A stretch of 64,000 nt of DNA from TMP-86 sp039807285 (GCA_044226785.1 JBGAGK010000002.1:192650-256649); one strand, 5' to 3'. Positions 53,765-63,075 are shown, counted from the first letter of the stretch. Translations and numbers: made by a program. Notes: a model not told the origin generated them from the letters alone.

Positions 53765-54936
53765 CTTCACCCCCCAAATCCCGGACCGCGACGCATGTGG
53801 TGCGCGCGGGTCTGGAATCCGACTCCCAGTTCGGTGCCGTCGTGCCACCGATCTACCTGAGCAGCAACTTCGCGTTTGACGGTTACCGCCAGCCGCGCAG
53901 CAGGTATGACTACACGCGTTCAGGCAATCCGACGCGTGACCTGCTGGGCGCAGCCATCGCAGACCTTGAAGGCGGGGCCGGAGGCATCGTGACCTGTACA
54001 GGTCTTGCTGCCATCACACTGATCCTGGCGACACTGCCCTCCGGTTCGCGCGTGCTGGCCCCGCACGACTGCTATGGCGGAACGTTTCGTCTTCTCGGTG
54101 CGATGGCCCGGCAGGGCAATCTGGCGGTGGATTTCGTCGATCAGAACGACGAAGCGGCCGTGCGTGCGGCTTTGGCCCACGAGCCGGAACTGGTGTGGAT
54201 CGAGACACCCAGCAACCCCTTGCTGCGCATCGTGGACATCCGCAAGTTGTCCGATGCGGCGCATGCAGTCGGCGCACTGGTGGTCGCGGACAACACCTTC
54301 CTTTCTCCCATCTGGCAGCAGCCCCTGGGCCTCGGGGTGGATCTGGTGATGCACTCCACCACCAAGTACCTGAACGGGCACAGCGACGTGGTCGGGGGTG
54401 TGGTGGTGTGCCGGAACGAAGAACAGCACGGAGCTTTCAGCTGGTGGGCCAATGCCCTGGGTGTCACTGGCGCGCCCTTCGACAGCTTCCTCACCCTCAG
54501 AGGGCTGCGAACGCTGCATGCGCGCGCCCGCGTGCACGAGCAGAACACTGCGGTGCTGGTCGACCTCCTGGGAGCTCATGAGGCCGTATCGCATGTCTAC
54601 TACCCGGGGCTTGCCACGCACCCGGGACACGAAATCGCTCGCATGCAGCAAAGCGGATTCGGCGCCATGGTGAGCTTCGAGCTGCGGGGTGGCGAGCCGG
54701 CGGTGCGCGCCTTCCTGCAGGGCCTGAAGTGCTTTTCCCTCGCGGAGTCACTCGGCGGAGTGGAGAGTCTGATTGCACATCCCGGCAGCATGACTCATGC
54801 CGCCATGGAAGCTGATGCCCTGGAGCGTGCCGGCATCGGCTCAGGCCTGCTGCGCCTGTCGGTGGGTATCGAGGATGCCGGCGACCTGAGACAGGATCTG
54901 CTGGCTGCGCTGGGGCGGGCGGCTATCTCCCGCTGA
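53761..54936 (+). CDS. metB: Cystathionine gamma-synthase / O-succinylhomoserine (thiol)-lyase
   Basis: PLP trans-sulfuration enzyme of 391 residues that joins the acylated homoserine from MetX with cysteine (or sulfide). The PLP lysine is Lys202 in MHSTTKYLNGHSDVVGG. SNFAFDGYRQPRSRYDYTRSGNPTRD (split motifs), LVWIETPSNPLLRI and VVADNTFLSPIWQ are family hallmarks, and SLAESLGGVESLIAHP near the C-terminus supports the gamma-synthase branch. The GTG overlaps the metX stop (GTGA), so it shares the SAM riboswitch. Confidence 0.93.
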   Translation: MTSPPKSRTATHVVRAGLESDSQFGAVVPPIYLSSNFAFDGYRQPRSRYDYTRSGNPTRDLLGAAIADLEGGAGGIVTCTGLAAITLILATLPSGSRVLAPHDCYGGTFRLLGAMARQGNLAVDFVDQNDEAAVRAALAHEPELVWIETPSNPLLRIVDIRKLSDAAHAVGALVVADNTFLSPIWQQPLGLGVDLVMHSTTKYLNGHSDVVGGVVVCRNEEQHGAFSWWANALGVTGAPFDSFLTLRGLRTLHARARVHEQNTAVLVDLLGAHEAVSHVYYPGLATHPGHEIARMQQSGFGAMVSFELRGGEPAVRAFLQGLKCFSLAESLGGVESLIAHPGSMTHAAMEADALERAGIGSGLLRLSVGIEDAGDLRQDLLAALGRAAISR

Positions 54937-54961
54937 CAAGGCACCGGTGGCCAGGGGCGGA

Positions 54962-56044
54962 CTAGCTTGCCCGAGGGGTCCGCCGGATGGCTGCAATCAC
55001 CGCATCTCCGGCCTGACGCGTACTGGCCGGAGGCTGACCCGGCAACGATATGTCGACAGGGCGCACGCCCGCGTCGATCACGTCGGAAACCGCGGATTCC
55101 AGCACCTGCGCCTCGGCTGGGAGGTCGAGGGAATGCCTGAGCAGCATGGCGGCACTGAGCATCGCTGCGAACGGATTTGCGATGCCGCGCCCGGCGATGT
55201 CCGGCGCAGAGCCGTGAATGGGTTCGTACAGACCGCCGCGTGACCGGGCACCGATCGAAGCGGAGGGCAGCAGGCCCATGGACCCGGCCAGCATCGATGC
55301 CTCATCCGTCAGGATGTCGCCAAACATGTTCTCGGTGACGATGACGTCGAAATCAGTCGGCCGGCGGATCAGATGCATCGAGGCTGCATCGACCAGCATG
55401 TGCTCGAAGCGGACTTCGGGGAATTCGCGAGGCAGGATGCGCTCGACCACGGAACGCCACAGGCGCGAGGTCTCCAGGACATTGGCCTTGTCCACGGAAT
55501 GCAGAAGACCTCGCCGCCCCCTGGCCAGACCCGCAGCCAGGCGCACGACGCGTTCGACCTCCGCAACGCTGTACTGACACAGGTCGGAAGCCGAGTCCTC
55601 GGTGCGGCGCTTCTCTCCGAAATAGATGCCGCCGGTGAGTTCACGCACCACCATGATGTTCACGCCGTGGAGAAGCTCGGCCTTGATGGGAGATGCCGCC
55701 AGCACTGAGGGGTGAGGAACCACGGGCCGCAGGTTCGCAAACAGTTCCAGAGCCTTGCGCAGTGAGAGAAGCCCTTGCTCGGGACGGACTGGCGCATCCG
55801 GGGCTGACCACTTTGGCCCCCCGACCGCTCCCATGAGGATGGCGTCAGCCGAACGGCACAGCGCCAGCGTCTCGGGCGGCAGGGACTGTCCGGTCGCATC
55901 AATGGCCGCGCCGCCAAGCAGCCCCTGTTCGAAACGGAATTCGTGACCGAATGCATCCGCCGTGGCGGCAAGTCCGCGGACGGCCTCGGCGGTCACCTCC
56001 GGGCCGATGCCATCACCCGGCAGGACTGCGATCAACGCCTTCAT
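54962..56044 (-). CDS. leuB: 3-isopropylmalate dehydrogenase
   Basis: NAD-dependent oxidative decarboxylase of leucine synthesis, 360 residues. VLPGDGIGPEVTAEAVRGL is the N-terminus, GAVGGPKW the substrate region, LVDAASMHLIRRPTDFDVIVTENMFGDILTDEASML contains the metal and NAD residues (read as successive motifs), and EPIHGSAPDIAGRGIANP the C-terminal NAD site. Last gene of ilvC-leuC-leuD-leuB, 6 bp after leuD. Confidence 0.97.
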   Translation of the reverse strand: MKALIAVLPGDGIGPEVTAEAVRGLAATADAFGHEFRFEQGLLGGAAIDATGQSLPPETLALCRSADAILMGAVGGPKWSAPDAPVRPEQGLLSLRKALELFANLRPVVPHPSVLAASPIKAELLHGVNIMVVRELTGGIYFGEKRRTEDSASDLCQYSVAEVERVVRLAAGLARGRRGLLHSVDKANVLETSRLWRSVVERILPREFPEVRFEHMLVDAASMHLIRRPTDFDVIVTENMFGDILTDEASMLAGSMGLLPSASIGARSRGGLYEPIHGSAPDIAGRGIANPFAAMLSAAMLLRHSLDLPAEAQVLESAVSDVIDAGVRPVDISLPGQPPASTRQAGDAVIAAIRRTPRAS

Positions 56045-56050
56045 GCCCCG

Positions 56051-56629
56051 CTACCAGCCTCGCGCGAGTTCATGGCGATCCACATCAGGGAGCTTGCTGC
56101 GCAGGTATCCCATTTCATCCACCCCCTGCAGCAGGCAGTACCTCGCGAATGCCTCGATCTGAAACCCGACCCTGCGGCCGTCGGGCAGGGTCAGGGCGTT
56201 CGAGGCCAGATCGATGTCGATGAGGGCACCCGGGTTGTCGATCAGCCAGCGATGTGTGGCTTCATCGACCACCACTGGCAGAAGGCCGTTTTTCAACGCA
56301 TTGCTGCGGAAGATGTCGGCGATCTCCGAAGAGATGACGGCGCGGAAGCCGTAATCCACCAGAGCCCAGGGCGCGTGTTCGCGCGAGGAGCCACAACCGA
56401 AATTGCGTCCCGCGACCAGCACGGTGCAACCTGCAGCTTCCGGATGGTTCAGGACGAACCCGGGCCGGGGTTTGCCGGAAGGGTCGTAACGCCAATCCGC
56501 AAAAAGCTGTCGGCCCAGGCCATCCCGGGTGGTCACGGTCAGGAACCGCGCCGGAATGATCTGATCGGTATCGATGTTGGGCGAGGGCAGGACCACGGTG
56601 CGCGAGTGGATCGCGGAGAAGGGCTGCAT
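56051..56629 (-). CDS. leuD: 3-isopropylmalate dehydratase small subunit
   Basis: 192-residue partner of LeuC in isopropylmalate isomerase. The N-terminal MQPFSAIHSRTVVLPSPNIDTDQIIPARFL and the AGRNFGCGSSREHAPWAL motif (as separate short stretches) are diagnostic of LeuD. The ATG at 56629 overlaps the leuC stop (ATGA); a longer upstream frame is only the leuC shadow. Confidence 0.97.
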   Translation of the reverse strand: MQPFSAIHSRTVVLPSPNIDTDQIIPARFLTVTTRDGLGRQLFADWRYDPSGKPRPGFVLNHPEAAGCTVLVAGRNFGCGSSREHAPWALVDYGFRAVISSEIADIFRSNALKNGLLPVVVDEATHRWLIDNPGALIDIDLASNALTLPDGRRVGFQIEAFARYCLLQGVDEMGYLRSKLPDVDRHELARGW

Positions 56630-58026
56630 CAGAGCATCTCCCTCGGGTCGGTGATGCACCCGCCGACGGCGCTGGCTGCCGTGGTGAAGGGGCTTGCCAG
56701 CAGGGTACGGGCGCCCACGCCCTGACGGCCTTCGAAATTGCGGTTGCTGGTACTGATCGAGTACTGGCCCTTGCCGACGGTATCGCCGTTCATCCCGAGG
56801 CACATGGAGCAGCCCGACTCGCGCCAGTCGGCTCCTGCTTCCGTAAAAATCCGGGCCAGACCCAGACGCTCCGCTTCATGCTTGATGGCCTGGGATCCTG
56901 GAACGATCAGCAGATGCACACCTCTTGCCACCTTGCGTCCCTTGAGGATTTTCGCGGCGGCCTGGAGGTCTTCCAGGCGGCCGTTGGTGCAACTGCCAAT
57001 GAAGGCCACGTCGACGGGCTTTCCCAGCATGACATCGCCCGCATGGAATCCCATGTATTTCATGGCCTGATTGAATACGGCATCGTCGCGATCGGGGATC
57101 GAACCACCGATGGGTATCACCATGCCGGGGTTGGTGCCGTAGGTGATCATGGGGGCAAGTTCGGCCGCTTCGATGTCGACCTGCGCATCGAAGCGGGCAC
57201 CTGGATCCGTGGGCAGGGTCGACCAGCGGGCCAGGGCGGCTTCCCAGTCCGCGCCGGACGGAGCGCGAGGACGGCCCGCCAGGTAAGCGAACGTGGTTGC
57301 ATCCGGTGCGATCATGCCGGCACGCGCGCCGGCCTCGATCGACATATTGCAGATGGTCATCCGCTCTTCCATGGACAACGCACGGATGGTCGGACCGCGA
57401 TATTCCAGAACGTGCCCTGTGCCTCCCGAAACACCGATCCGGCCGATGATCGCGAGGATCAGGTCCTTGGCGGTGACTCCGGGACGAAGCTCCCCCGAGA
57501 CCTCGATGGCCAGGGATCTGGGCTTGCGCTGCAACAGGCATTGGGTGGCGAATACATGGCCCACTTCGGTGGAGCCGATGCCGAAGGCAAGGGCGCCGAA
57601 CGCACCGTGTGTGCTGGTGTGGCTGTCGCCGCAGACGATGGTCATCCCGGGTTGGGTGGCGCCGAGTTCGGGGCCGATGATGTGCACGATACCCCGGCGT
57701 GCATCGCGCAGGCCGAACAGTTCGACGCCGAACTCCTCGCAGTTGCGCACCATGGTGCTGACCTGACGAGCCGCGTCGTCCTGGGCGATGGGGGTCGTCC
57801 CGAAAACCTGCTCGGTACGGGTGGGCGTGGAGTGGTCGAGCGTGGCCAATGTCCGCGCGGGGCGACGCACGGGCAGCCCAAGGGACCGCAGCACGGAGAA
57901 CGCCTGCGGCGAGGTGACTTCGTGGATCAGGTGCAGATCGACGTACAGTACCGCCGGGGTATCTGCAGTTTCCGGCACGACTTCATGCGCCGCCCAGACC
58001 TTGTCGAACAGGGTCCTCGCTGCCAT
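56629..58026 (-). CDS. leuC: 3-isopropylmalate dehydratase large subunit
   Basis: 465-residue aconitase-family subunit carrying a 4Fe-4S cluster. TLFDKVWAAHEVV at the start, VCGDSHTSTHGAFGALAFGIG, FIGSCTNGRLEDL (first cluster Cys) and CSMCLGMNGD (the Cys pair) are clear, as is STSNRNFEGRQG. It begins 16 bp after ilvC and overlaps leuD, so isomerase subunits are co-translated. Confidence 0.98.
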   Translation of the reverse strand: MAARTLFDKVWAAHEVVPETADTPAVLYVDLHLIHEVTSPQAFSVLRSLGLPVRRPARTLATLDHSTPTRTEQVFGTTPIAQDDAARQVSTMVRNCEEFGVELFGLRDARRGIVHIIGPELGATQPGMTIVCGDSHTSTHGAFGALAFGIGSTEVGHVFATQCLLQRKPRSLAIEVSGELRPGVTAKDLILAIIGRIGVSGGTGHVLEYRGPTIRALSMEERMTICNMSIEAGARAGMIAPDATTFAYLAGRPRAPSGADWEAALARWSTLPTDPGARFDAQVDIEAAELAPMITYGTNPGMVIPIGGSIPDRDDAVFNQAMKYMGFHAGDVMLGKPVDVAFIGSCTNGRLEDLQAAAKILKGRKVARGVHLLIVPGSQAIKHEAERLGLARIFTEAGADWRESGCSMCLGMNGDTVGKGQYSISTSNRNFEGRQGVGARTLLASPFTTAASAVGGCITDPREML

Positions 58027-58042
58027 CTTGCTGTATCCGTCC

Positions 58043-59035
58043 TCAGGCCCGATCAGCTTCCAGCCAGGGCATGCGGGCGCGCAACCGGGCGCCGACCTTC
58101 TCGATCGAATGGGTCAGATCGCGCTTCATCAGCTTGTTGTAGTTGCGTCGACCGGACTTGTTTTCCCGGATCCACTGGCGGGCGAACCGGCCCTGCTGGA
58201 TTTCCGTGAGGATCCTGCGCATTTCCTTCTTGGTCGCCTTGTTGACCACACGGGGTCCGCGGGTCAGGTCACCGTACTTTGCAGTTTCGCTGATGTAACG
58301 GTGCATCTTGGTGATGCCTCCCTCATGCAGCAGGTCGACGATGAGTTTCAGCTCGTGAAGGCATTCGTAGTAGGCAACCTCGGGCTGGTAGCCGGCTTCA
58401 ACCAGGGTTTCATAACCTTTGACCACCAGTTCGGTGGCACCACCGCACAGCACTGCCTGCTCGCCGAACAGGTCAGTCTCGGTTTCTTCCGCAAACGTGG
58501 TCTGCAGGACGCCCCCGCGCGTGCCACCGATGCCGTGGGCATAGGCCAGAGCCCTGGCCTTCGCACGACCCGAGGCATCCTGCGCAACCGCAAGCAGGCA
58601 CGGGACACCGCGGCCCTGGGCATACTGCCGGCGTACCAGGTCGCCGGGGCCCTTGGGGGCGATCAGCACGACGTCCAGGTCCTTGCGCGGCTTTATCTGG
58701 CCGAAATGGACATTGAAACCATGGGCAAAAAGCAGCGTCGCACCCTTTGCAAGACTCGGCTTGATCTCCTGGTACAGATCCTTCTGCGAAAGATCAGGCA
58801 CCAGCATCGCGACCAGTCCTGCATCCTTGACGGCCTGGGCCGGCTCCATGACCTTCAGACCGTCCCGCTTCGCCTTCTTCCAGCTCTCACCGCGGCGTAC
58901 GCCGACCACCACATCCAGGCCGCTGTCACGCAGGTTCAATGCATGCGCACGGCCCTGGCTGCCATAACCCAGCACCGCGATCCGCACTCCGGTCAGTGCC
59001 TTCCTGTCGACATCCTTCTGCGAATAAAGACGCAT
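58043..59035 (-). CDS. ilvC: Ketol-acid reductoisomerase
   Basis: Class-I KARI (330 residues), second enzyme of branched-chain amino-acid synthesis, converting acetolactate to dihydroxyisovalerate. The Rossmann motif VLGYGSQGRAHALNLRDSG with VGVRRGESWKKAK suggests NADPH use; FAHGFNVHFGQI, GETDLFGEQ-like EETDLFGEQAVLCGG and YECLHELKLIVDL contain the metal-binding residues. The ATG at 59035 is preceded by GGAG; the longer upstream frame crosses the divergent aminopeptidase gene and was rejected. First gene of ilvC-leuCDB. Confidence 0.97.
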   Translation of the reverse strand: MRLYSQKDVDRKALTGVRIAVLGYGSQGRAHALNLRDSGLDVVVGVRRGESWKKAKRDGLKVMEPAQAVKDAGLVAMLVPDLSQKDLYQEIKPSLAKGATLLFAHGFNVHFGQIKPRKDLDVVLIAPKGPGDLVRRQYAQGRGVPCLLAVAQDASGRAKARALAYAHGIGGTRGGVLQTTFAEETETDLFGEQAVLCGGATELVVKGYETLVEAGYQPEVAYYECLHELKLIVDLLHEGGITKMHRYISETAKYGDLTRGPRVVNKATKKEMRRILTEIQQGRFARQWIRENKSGRRNYNKLMKRDLTHSIEKVGARLRARMPWLEADRA

Positions 59036-59090
59036 GAAAACTCCACAGCGACGAAAAAATTGAGCCGGTGATAGCAACACAGATTCCCGT

Positions 59091-59107
59091 ATCATGCAAG
59101 GCATGAT
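59091..59107. promoter_or_regulatory. 7-bp inverted repeat in the ilvC/aminopeptidase divergent region
   Basis: ATCATGC and GCATGAT are exact complements around a 3-base centre in the 87 bp between divergent starts. The left arm overlaps TATCAT, a possible -10 for the aminopeptidase gene. Candidate operator for either gene. Confidence 0.4.
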
Positions 59108-59122
59108 GAGTCGCGCAAGACC

Positions 59123-60523
59123 ATGAGTGATCCTGCACAGGGTGCTCCTGCAGTGGATGTCCATCTTGTCTTCGAGGAGCAGGCCGGCGCATTCTGCACC
59201 TCGCTGCCTCCGCCGGCACAAAGATGGCTCAACCTGCAGGGCTGGAGGGGTGAAAAAAACCGTGTCGTGTTGATTCCGGGCGCGCGGGGAGAAATTGCGG
59301 CGGCCGCATTCGGCCTCGGCAAGCAGCAAGGCGAGCCTGGTTTCTGGCATGGCGCTGCGCTGGCAGCATCGCTTCCTGCAGGTCGCTTCAGGCTGGCGCA
59401 ACCGCTGTCGTCCCAGGCAGCCACCGCCGTGACATTGGGGTTCGCCTACGGCGGATACCGGTACGAACGGTATCGAAAGGCCGCGGCGATTCACTCTGCC
59501 ACCCTGGATCCGCCGTCCAATGCGGATCTGGCGTACGTGCAACGGGCCGATCGGGCCTTGCGTCAGGGCCGCCATCTGATCGACACACCAGCCTCCGATC
59601 TGGGACCTGCACAGCTGGTGGAGGAGTTCAGACAGCTCGCCGAGCGTCATCAGGCGCAGTTCGACTGCTGGCGCGGAGAGGCGTTGCTCACGGCCGGTTT
59701 TCCAGCCGTGCATGCGGTGGGCAGGGCCTCGTCCGCGGCGCCTGCGATTGCGCAACTCAGGTGGGCGGGACAGCAGGATGCGGCTTCCCTGCCGCAGATC
59801 GTGCTGCTGGGCAAAGGCGTGTGCTTCGACAGCGGTGGCCTCGACATCAAGCCTGCTTCGGGAATGCTGCTCATGAAAAAGGACATGGGTGGCGCGGCGG
59901 CAGTTCTGGCGCTGGCCGACATGCTCATGAGCGCGCGCATCCGTGCGCGCCTGCGGATCCTGGTGCCCGCGGTGGAAAATTCCGTGAGTGGCAACGCCTA
60001 TCGGCCGGGCGATGTACTCGTCACACGCAAGGGTCTGAGTGTCGAAGTCGGCAACACCGATGCCGAAGGAAGGCTCGTGCTGTGTGACGCACTGGCGGCG
60101 GCCGACGAAGAGCCCTGCGACCTGATCATCGATTTCGCGACCCTCACGGGCGCGGCTCGTGTGGCGCTGGGGCCCGAGCTGCCGGCCCTGTTTGGCACTG
60201 ACATGGCTCTGGTCAACGAGGTCGCGGCCTGCGGGATGATCGAGGAGGATCCGCTCTGGCCGATGCCGCTGTGGAGCTCATATGAGGACGAGCTGGCCAG
60301 CAAAGTGGCTGATCTTTGCAATGTATCCGCGTCCAGCTTCGCTGGCGCCATATTCGGCGCGCTGTTCCTGAAGCGATTCGTCAGTGCCAATCCTCGATGG
60401 ATGCACGTGGACCTGTACGCGTGGAATGCCAGGGACAGACCGGGGCGGCCCGTGGGTGCCGAGTTGCAGGGTGTGCGGGCCTTCCATCGCTTCCTGGTCA
60501 ACAGATACGGTGTGGCTGCTTGA
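59123..60523 (+). CDS. M17 family leucyl aminopeptidase-like protein
   Basis: 466-residue metallo-aminopeptidase of the cytosolic leucine-aminopeptidase family. The two-metal site is clear: LLGKGVCFDSGGLDIKP (Lys and Asp), MKKDMGGAAAVLA (Lys, Asp), and NTDAEGRLVLCDAL (Asp, Glu, catalytic Arg). It is slightly shorter than PepA, with a divergent N-terminal domain, and is closer to the short M17 group. Divergent from ilvC. Releases N-terminal residues from peptides. Confidence 0.93.
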   Translation: MSDPAQGAPAVDVHLVFEEQAGAFCTSLPPPAQRWLNLQGWRGEKNRVVLIPGARGEIAAAAFGLGKQQGEPGFWHGAALAASLPAGRFRLAQPLSSQAATAVTLGFAYGGYRYERYRKAAAIHSATLDPPSNADLAYVQRADRALRQGRHLIDTPASDLGPAQLVEEFRQLAERHQAQFDCWRGEALLTAGFPAVHAVGRASSAAPAIAQLRWAGQQDAASLPQIVLLGKGVCFDSGGLDIKPASGMLLMKKDMGGAAAVLALADMLMSARIRARLRILVPAVENSVSGNAYRPGDVLVTRKGLSVEVGNTDAEGRLVLCDALAAADEEPCDLIIDFATLTGAARVALGPELPALFGTDMALVNEVAACGMIEEDPLWPMPLWSSYEDELASKVADLCNVSASSFAGAIFGALFLKRFVSANPRWMHVDLYAWNARDRPGRPVGAELQGVRAFHRFLVNRYGVAA

Positions 60524-61425
60524 GAGCGCTGCGCGCGCCGGACCTGTGGTTCCTGGTTCTCATCTGCCTGATCTGGGGATTCAATTTCATCGCGGTCAAG
60601 ATCGGACTTCGGGAGTTTCCACCGATCCTGTTCGCTTTCCTGCGCTTTGCCCTGTTGTCGGTTGCGCTGGCGCCGATCCTGCGCCTTCACCGTTCGCAGA
60701 TGAGGCCGCTGATCATCGCTGCGGTCTTGTGCGGCGCGATGAATTTCGGCCTCCTGTTTTACGGCATGGCGATCACGGAGAACGTTGCGGCAGTGGCGAT
60801 CGCCACGCAGCTGGCCATTCCGTTTGCCACATTGCTGTCCATCGCGATGCTCGGCGAAGTGGTGAGATGGCGGCGCTGGCTGGGCATCGCCCTGTCCTTT
60901 GCGGGCGTGGTGATCCTGGGCTTCGATCCGGATGTGGTCCATCAGGGCATGGCGCTCATGCTGGTGGTGGCCTCGGCTTTCGCATCCGCGCTCGGAACCA
61001 TCTGGATCAAGCGCGTGCATGGCCTGCGTCCGATCGAGTTGCAGGCCTGGTTCTCGATGGTCAGCTGGCCGGTGCTCCTGTTGCTGACCTTGAGCCTGGA
61101 ACACGGCCAGATCGAGTCCCTGCACAATGCCAGCCCCCTGGCGTGGCTGACGCTGGTCTACGTGGCCTTCATGTCCAGTCTCGTGGCGCATACCGGCTAT
61201 TACCACCTGATCCAGCGTTATCCGGTGAGCACCGTGACGCCGCTGACCGTGCTGTCACCGTTTTTCTCCGTGATCTTTTCCATCACCCTGCTGGGTACCC
61301 CGGTGACGCCGCGCCTGCTGATCGGCGGTGCGGTGACGCTGGGTGGCGTGCTGATCATCGCCATGCGCGAATCCCGGAGCGGGACTCTGCACGGCAACGG
61401 ATCACGTCCAGGTGCGCACGAATGA
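60520..61425 (+). CDS. EamA/DMT family permease
   Basis: 301-residue inner-membrane protein with about ten TM helices arranged as two EamA repeats, the first starting LWFLVLICLIWGFNFIAVKIGL and the second near residue 150. The family exports amino acids and related metabolites. The start is a TTG overlapping the aminopeptidase stop (TTGA), inferred from coupling and the first TM; no ATG fits. An exporter of amino acids beside an aminopeptidase is a sensible pairing (inference). Confidence 0.88.
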   Translation: MRALRAPDLWFLVLICLIWGFNFIAVKIGLREFPPILFAFLRFALLSVALAPILRLHRSQMRPLIIAAVLCGAMNFGLLFYGMAITENVAAVAIATQLAIPFATLLSIAMLGEVVRWRRWLGIALSFAGVVILGFDPDVVHQGMALMLVVASAFASALGTIWIKRVHGLRPIELQAWFSMVSWPVLLLLTLSLEHGQIESLHNASPLAWLTLVYVAFMSSLVAHTGYYHLIQRYPVSTVTPLTVLSPFFSVIFSITLLGTPVTPRLLIGGAVTLGGVLIIAMRESRSGTLHGNGSRPGAHE

Positions 61426-61459
61426 GCGTGGCCGGGAAGGCTGGTGGAGTGGCGGGCAG

Positions 61460-61474
61460 GTTTGCAGTGCAAAC
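61460..61474. promoter_or_regulatory. 7-1-7 palindrome upstream of tonB
   Basis: GTTTGCA and TGCAAAC flank a single G in the 182-bp gap between the EamA gene and tonB. A TATACT at 61501-61506 downstream could be a -10. Candidate operator; no regulator is adjacent. Confidence 0.35.
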
Positions 61475-61607
61475 ACCAGGAATGGCGCTCGCGCAAGCCA
61501 TATACTTTCGACTCATTGGCGGGTGTGGCGCCCGCACTTTAGGCTTGCAGTAGTGGCGGCAACTATGGCAGGCTTCCCAGCTATTGACGGGGGAATACGC
61601 ACGGTCT

Positions 61608-62246
61608 ATGTACAGATACGAAGAGCCATCTCTGTTTTCCGGCAAACGCGGGATCGTGTTCCTGCTGGTGGTCCTGTTCCACGTTGTCCTGGGTTACGCA
61701 CTGGCCACTGGTCTGGGTGCAAGGGTCATGCAGGTGATCATCCCGCCGGTCCAGATCGCCCAGATCGACAAGCCCAAGGTGGATGACAAACCGCCACCCC
61801 CGCCCCCGAAGATCGAAGAGGTCAAACCCTTTGTTCCGGCACCTGAGGTCGTGAACATCCAGGCCGACCTGGCGCCCACGAATGCAATCACATCGACCAC
61901 GACCGTGCGGCAGGCGCCGCCTCCGGTGGCCGCTGCGCCCAAGGCCGTGAAGCGCACTTCACTCCGGCCCGATCCAAGACATCCGCTGAAGATCGGCGAG
62001 GACTATTACCCGGACGCGTCCAAGCGCAACAACGAGGAGGGCACCTGCCGCGTACAGCTCAAGGTCGCCGCCTCGGGTCTGATCCAGGACGCCAAGATCA
62101 TACAGAGCTCGGGCTATCCGCGCCTGGATGAAGCCTGTCTGAAGGCTGTCAATGGCCAGCGCATGCTGCCGGCAACCGAGGATGGCAAGCCCGTGGAAAC
62201 CGAGGCCGTGCTTCCCATTACCTGGAAGCTTAAGACGGAACGTTGA
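61608..62246 (+). CDS. tonB: TonB energy transducer
   Basis: 212-residue periplasm-spanning protein that delivers ExbBD energy to TonB-dependent receptors. A single N-terminal TM (about residues 16-40, IVFLLVVLFHVVLGYALATG) is followed by a proline/lysine-rich arm (KPPPPPPKIEEVKPFVPAP) and a TonB C-terminal domain (GTCRVQLKVAASGLIQDAKI, SSGYPRLDEACLKAV). ATG 61608 was preferred to TTG 61584 because it fits the TM position and has a G-rich site upstream. Leads the exbB-exbD-exbD cluster. Confidence 0.93.
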   Translation: MYRYEEPSLFSGKRGIVFLLVVLFHVVLGYALATGLGARVMQVIIPPVQIAQIDKPKVDDKPPPPPPKIEEVKPFVPAPEVVNIQADLAPTNAITSTTTVRQAPPPVAAAPKAVKRTSLRPDPRHPLKIGEDYYPDASKRNNEEGTCRVQLKVAASGLIQDAKIIQSSGYPRLDEACLKAVNGQRMLPATEDGKPVETEAVLPITWKLKTER

Positions 62247-62302
62247 TTGTTTCGGTAACACGCTGAATATTCTTTAATTCAATAAGCAGAGGAAGTCGGT
62301 TC

Positions 62303-63046
62303 ATGGCTGAGAATCCAGTTGTTGTTGACAACCCGTATGGTCTCTATGCGTTCTGGACCGGAGGAGACTTCGTTTCGAAGGGGACGCTGATCATCCTGGT
62401 CATCATGTCGTTGCTGACCTGGTACATCATGATCACCAAGTTCTTCGACCAGCGGAAAATGCGCCTGCAGGCGAACCAGGCTGAAAAGGAATTCTGGACT
62501 TCCGGCAGCATTTCCGATGCGGTCGGCAAGCTGAAGGGGCAGGGAAACCCGTTCCGGGCCATGGCCGAGACCGGCAAGCATGCTTTCGAGCATCACGAGA
62601 CCAACAAGGCCCGGCTGGCGGGCGCCATCGACACCAGCGAATGGATCACCCAGTCGCTGGATCGCACCAGCGATTCGATCGTCGGCCGCATGCAGGCCGG
62701 CCTGCCGGTGCTCGCATCGGTGGGGTCCACGGCACCGTTCGTAGGCCTGTTCGGAACGGTGTGGGGCATCTACCACGCGCTGATCGCCATCAGCCTCGCC
62801 GGCCAGGCTTCCATCGACAAGGTGGCGGGTCCCGTCGGTGAAGCCCTGATCATGACGGCCATCGGTCTTGCGGTGGCCGTGCCCGCCGTGCTGGGCTACA
62901 ACGTCCTGCTGCGTCGTAACAAGGTGGTGCAGGAGCGGGTGATCCACTTCGCCCATGAATTGCACGCCTACCTGATCTCGGGAGCCAAGATGGGTCTCGG
63001 GCTTGAGAAGGCTCCCGCAGCAGGCGCCAAGCCTGCCGGCCGCTGA
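62303..63046 (+). CDS. exbB: ExbB/TolQ-family proton channel protein
   Basis: 247 residues with three TM helices: TM1 about 33-53 (TLIILVIMSLLTWYIMIT), TM2 beginning at SVGSTAPFVGLFGTVWGIY, TM3 with GEALIMTAIGLAVAVPAVLGYNVL. It energises TonB with ExbD. It is distinct from tolQ at 25.2 kb. Starts 56 bp after tonB. Confidence 0.95.
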   Translation: MAENPVVVDNPYGLYAFWTGGDFVSKGTLIILVIMSLLTWYIMITKFFDQRKMRLQANQAEKEFWTSGSISDAVGKLKGQGNPFRAMAETGKHAFEHHETNKARLAGAIDTSEWITQSLDRTSDSIVGRMQAGLPVLASVGSTAPFVGLFGTVWGIYHALIAISLAGQASIDKVAGPVGEALIMTAIGLAVAVPAVLGYNVLLRRNKVVQERVIHFAHELHAYLISGAKMGLGLEKAPAAGAKPAGR

Positions 63047-63075
63047 CTCGCTAACTTCGGAGCAGGGTGCATCCC

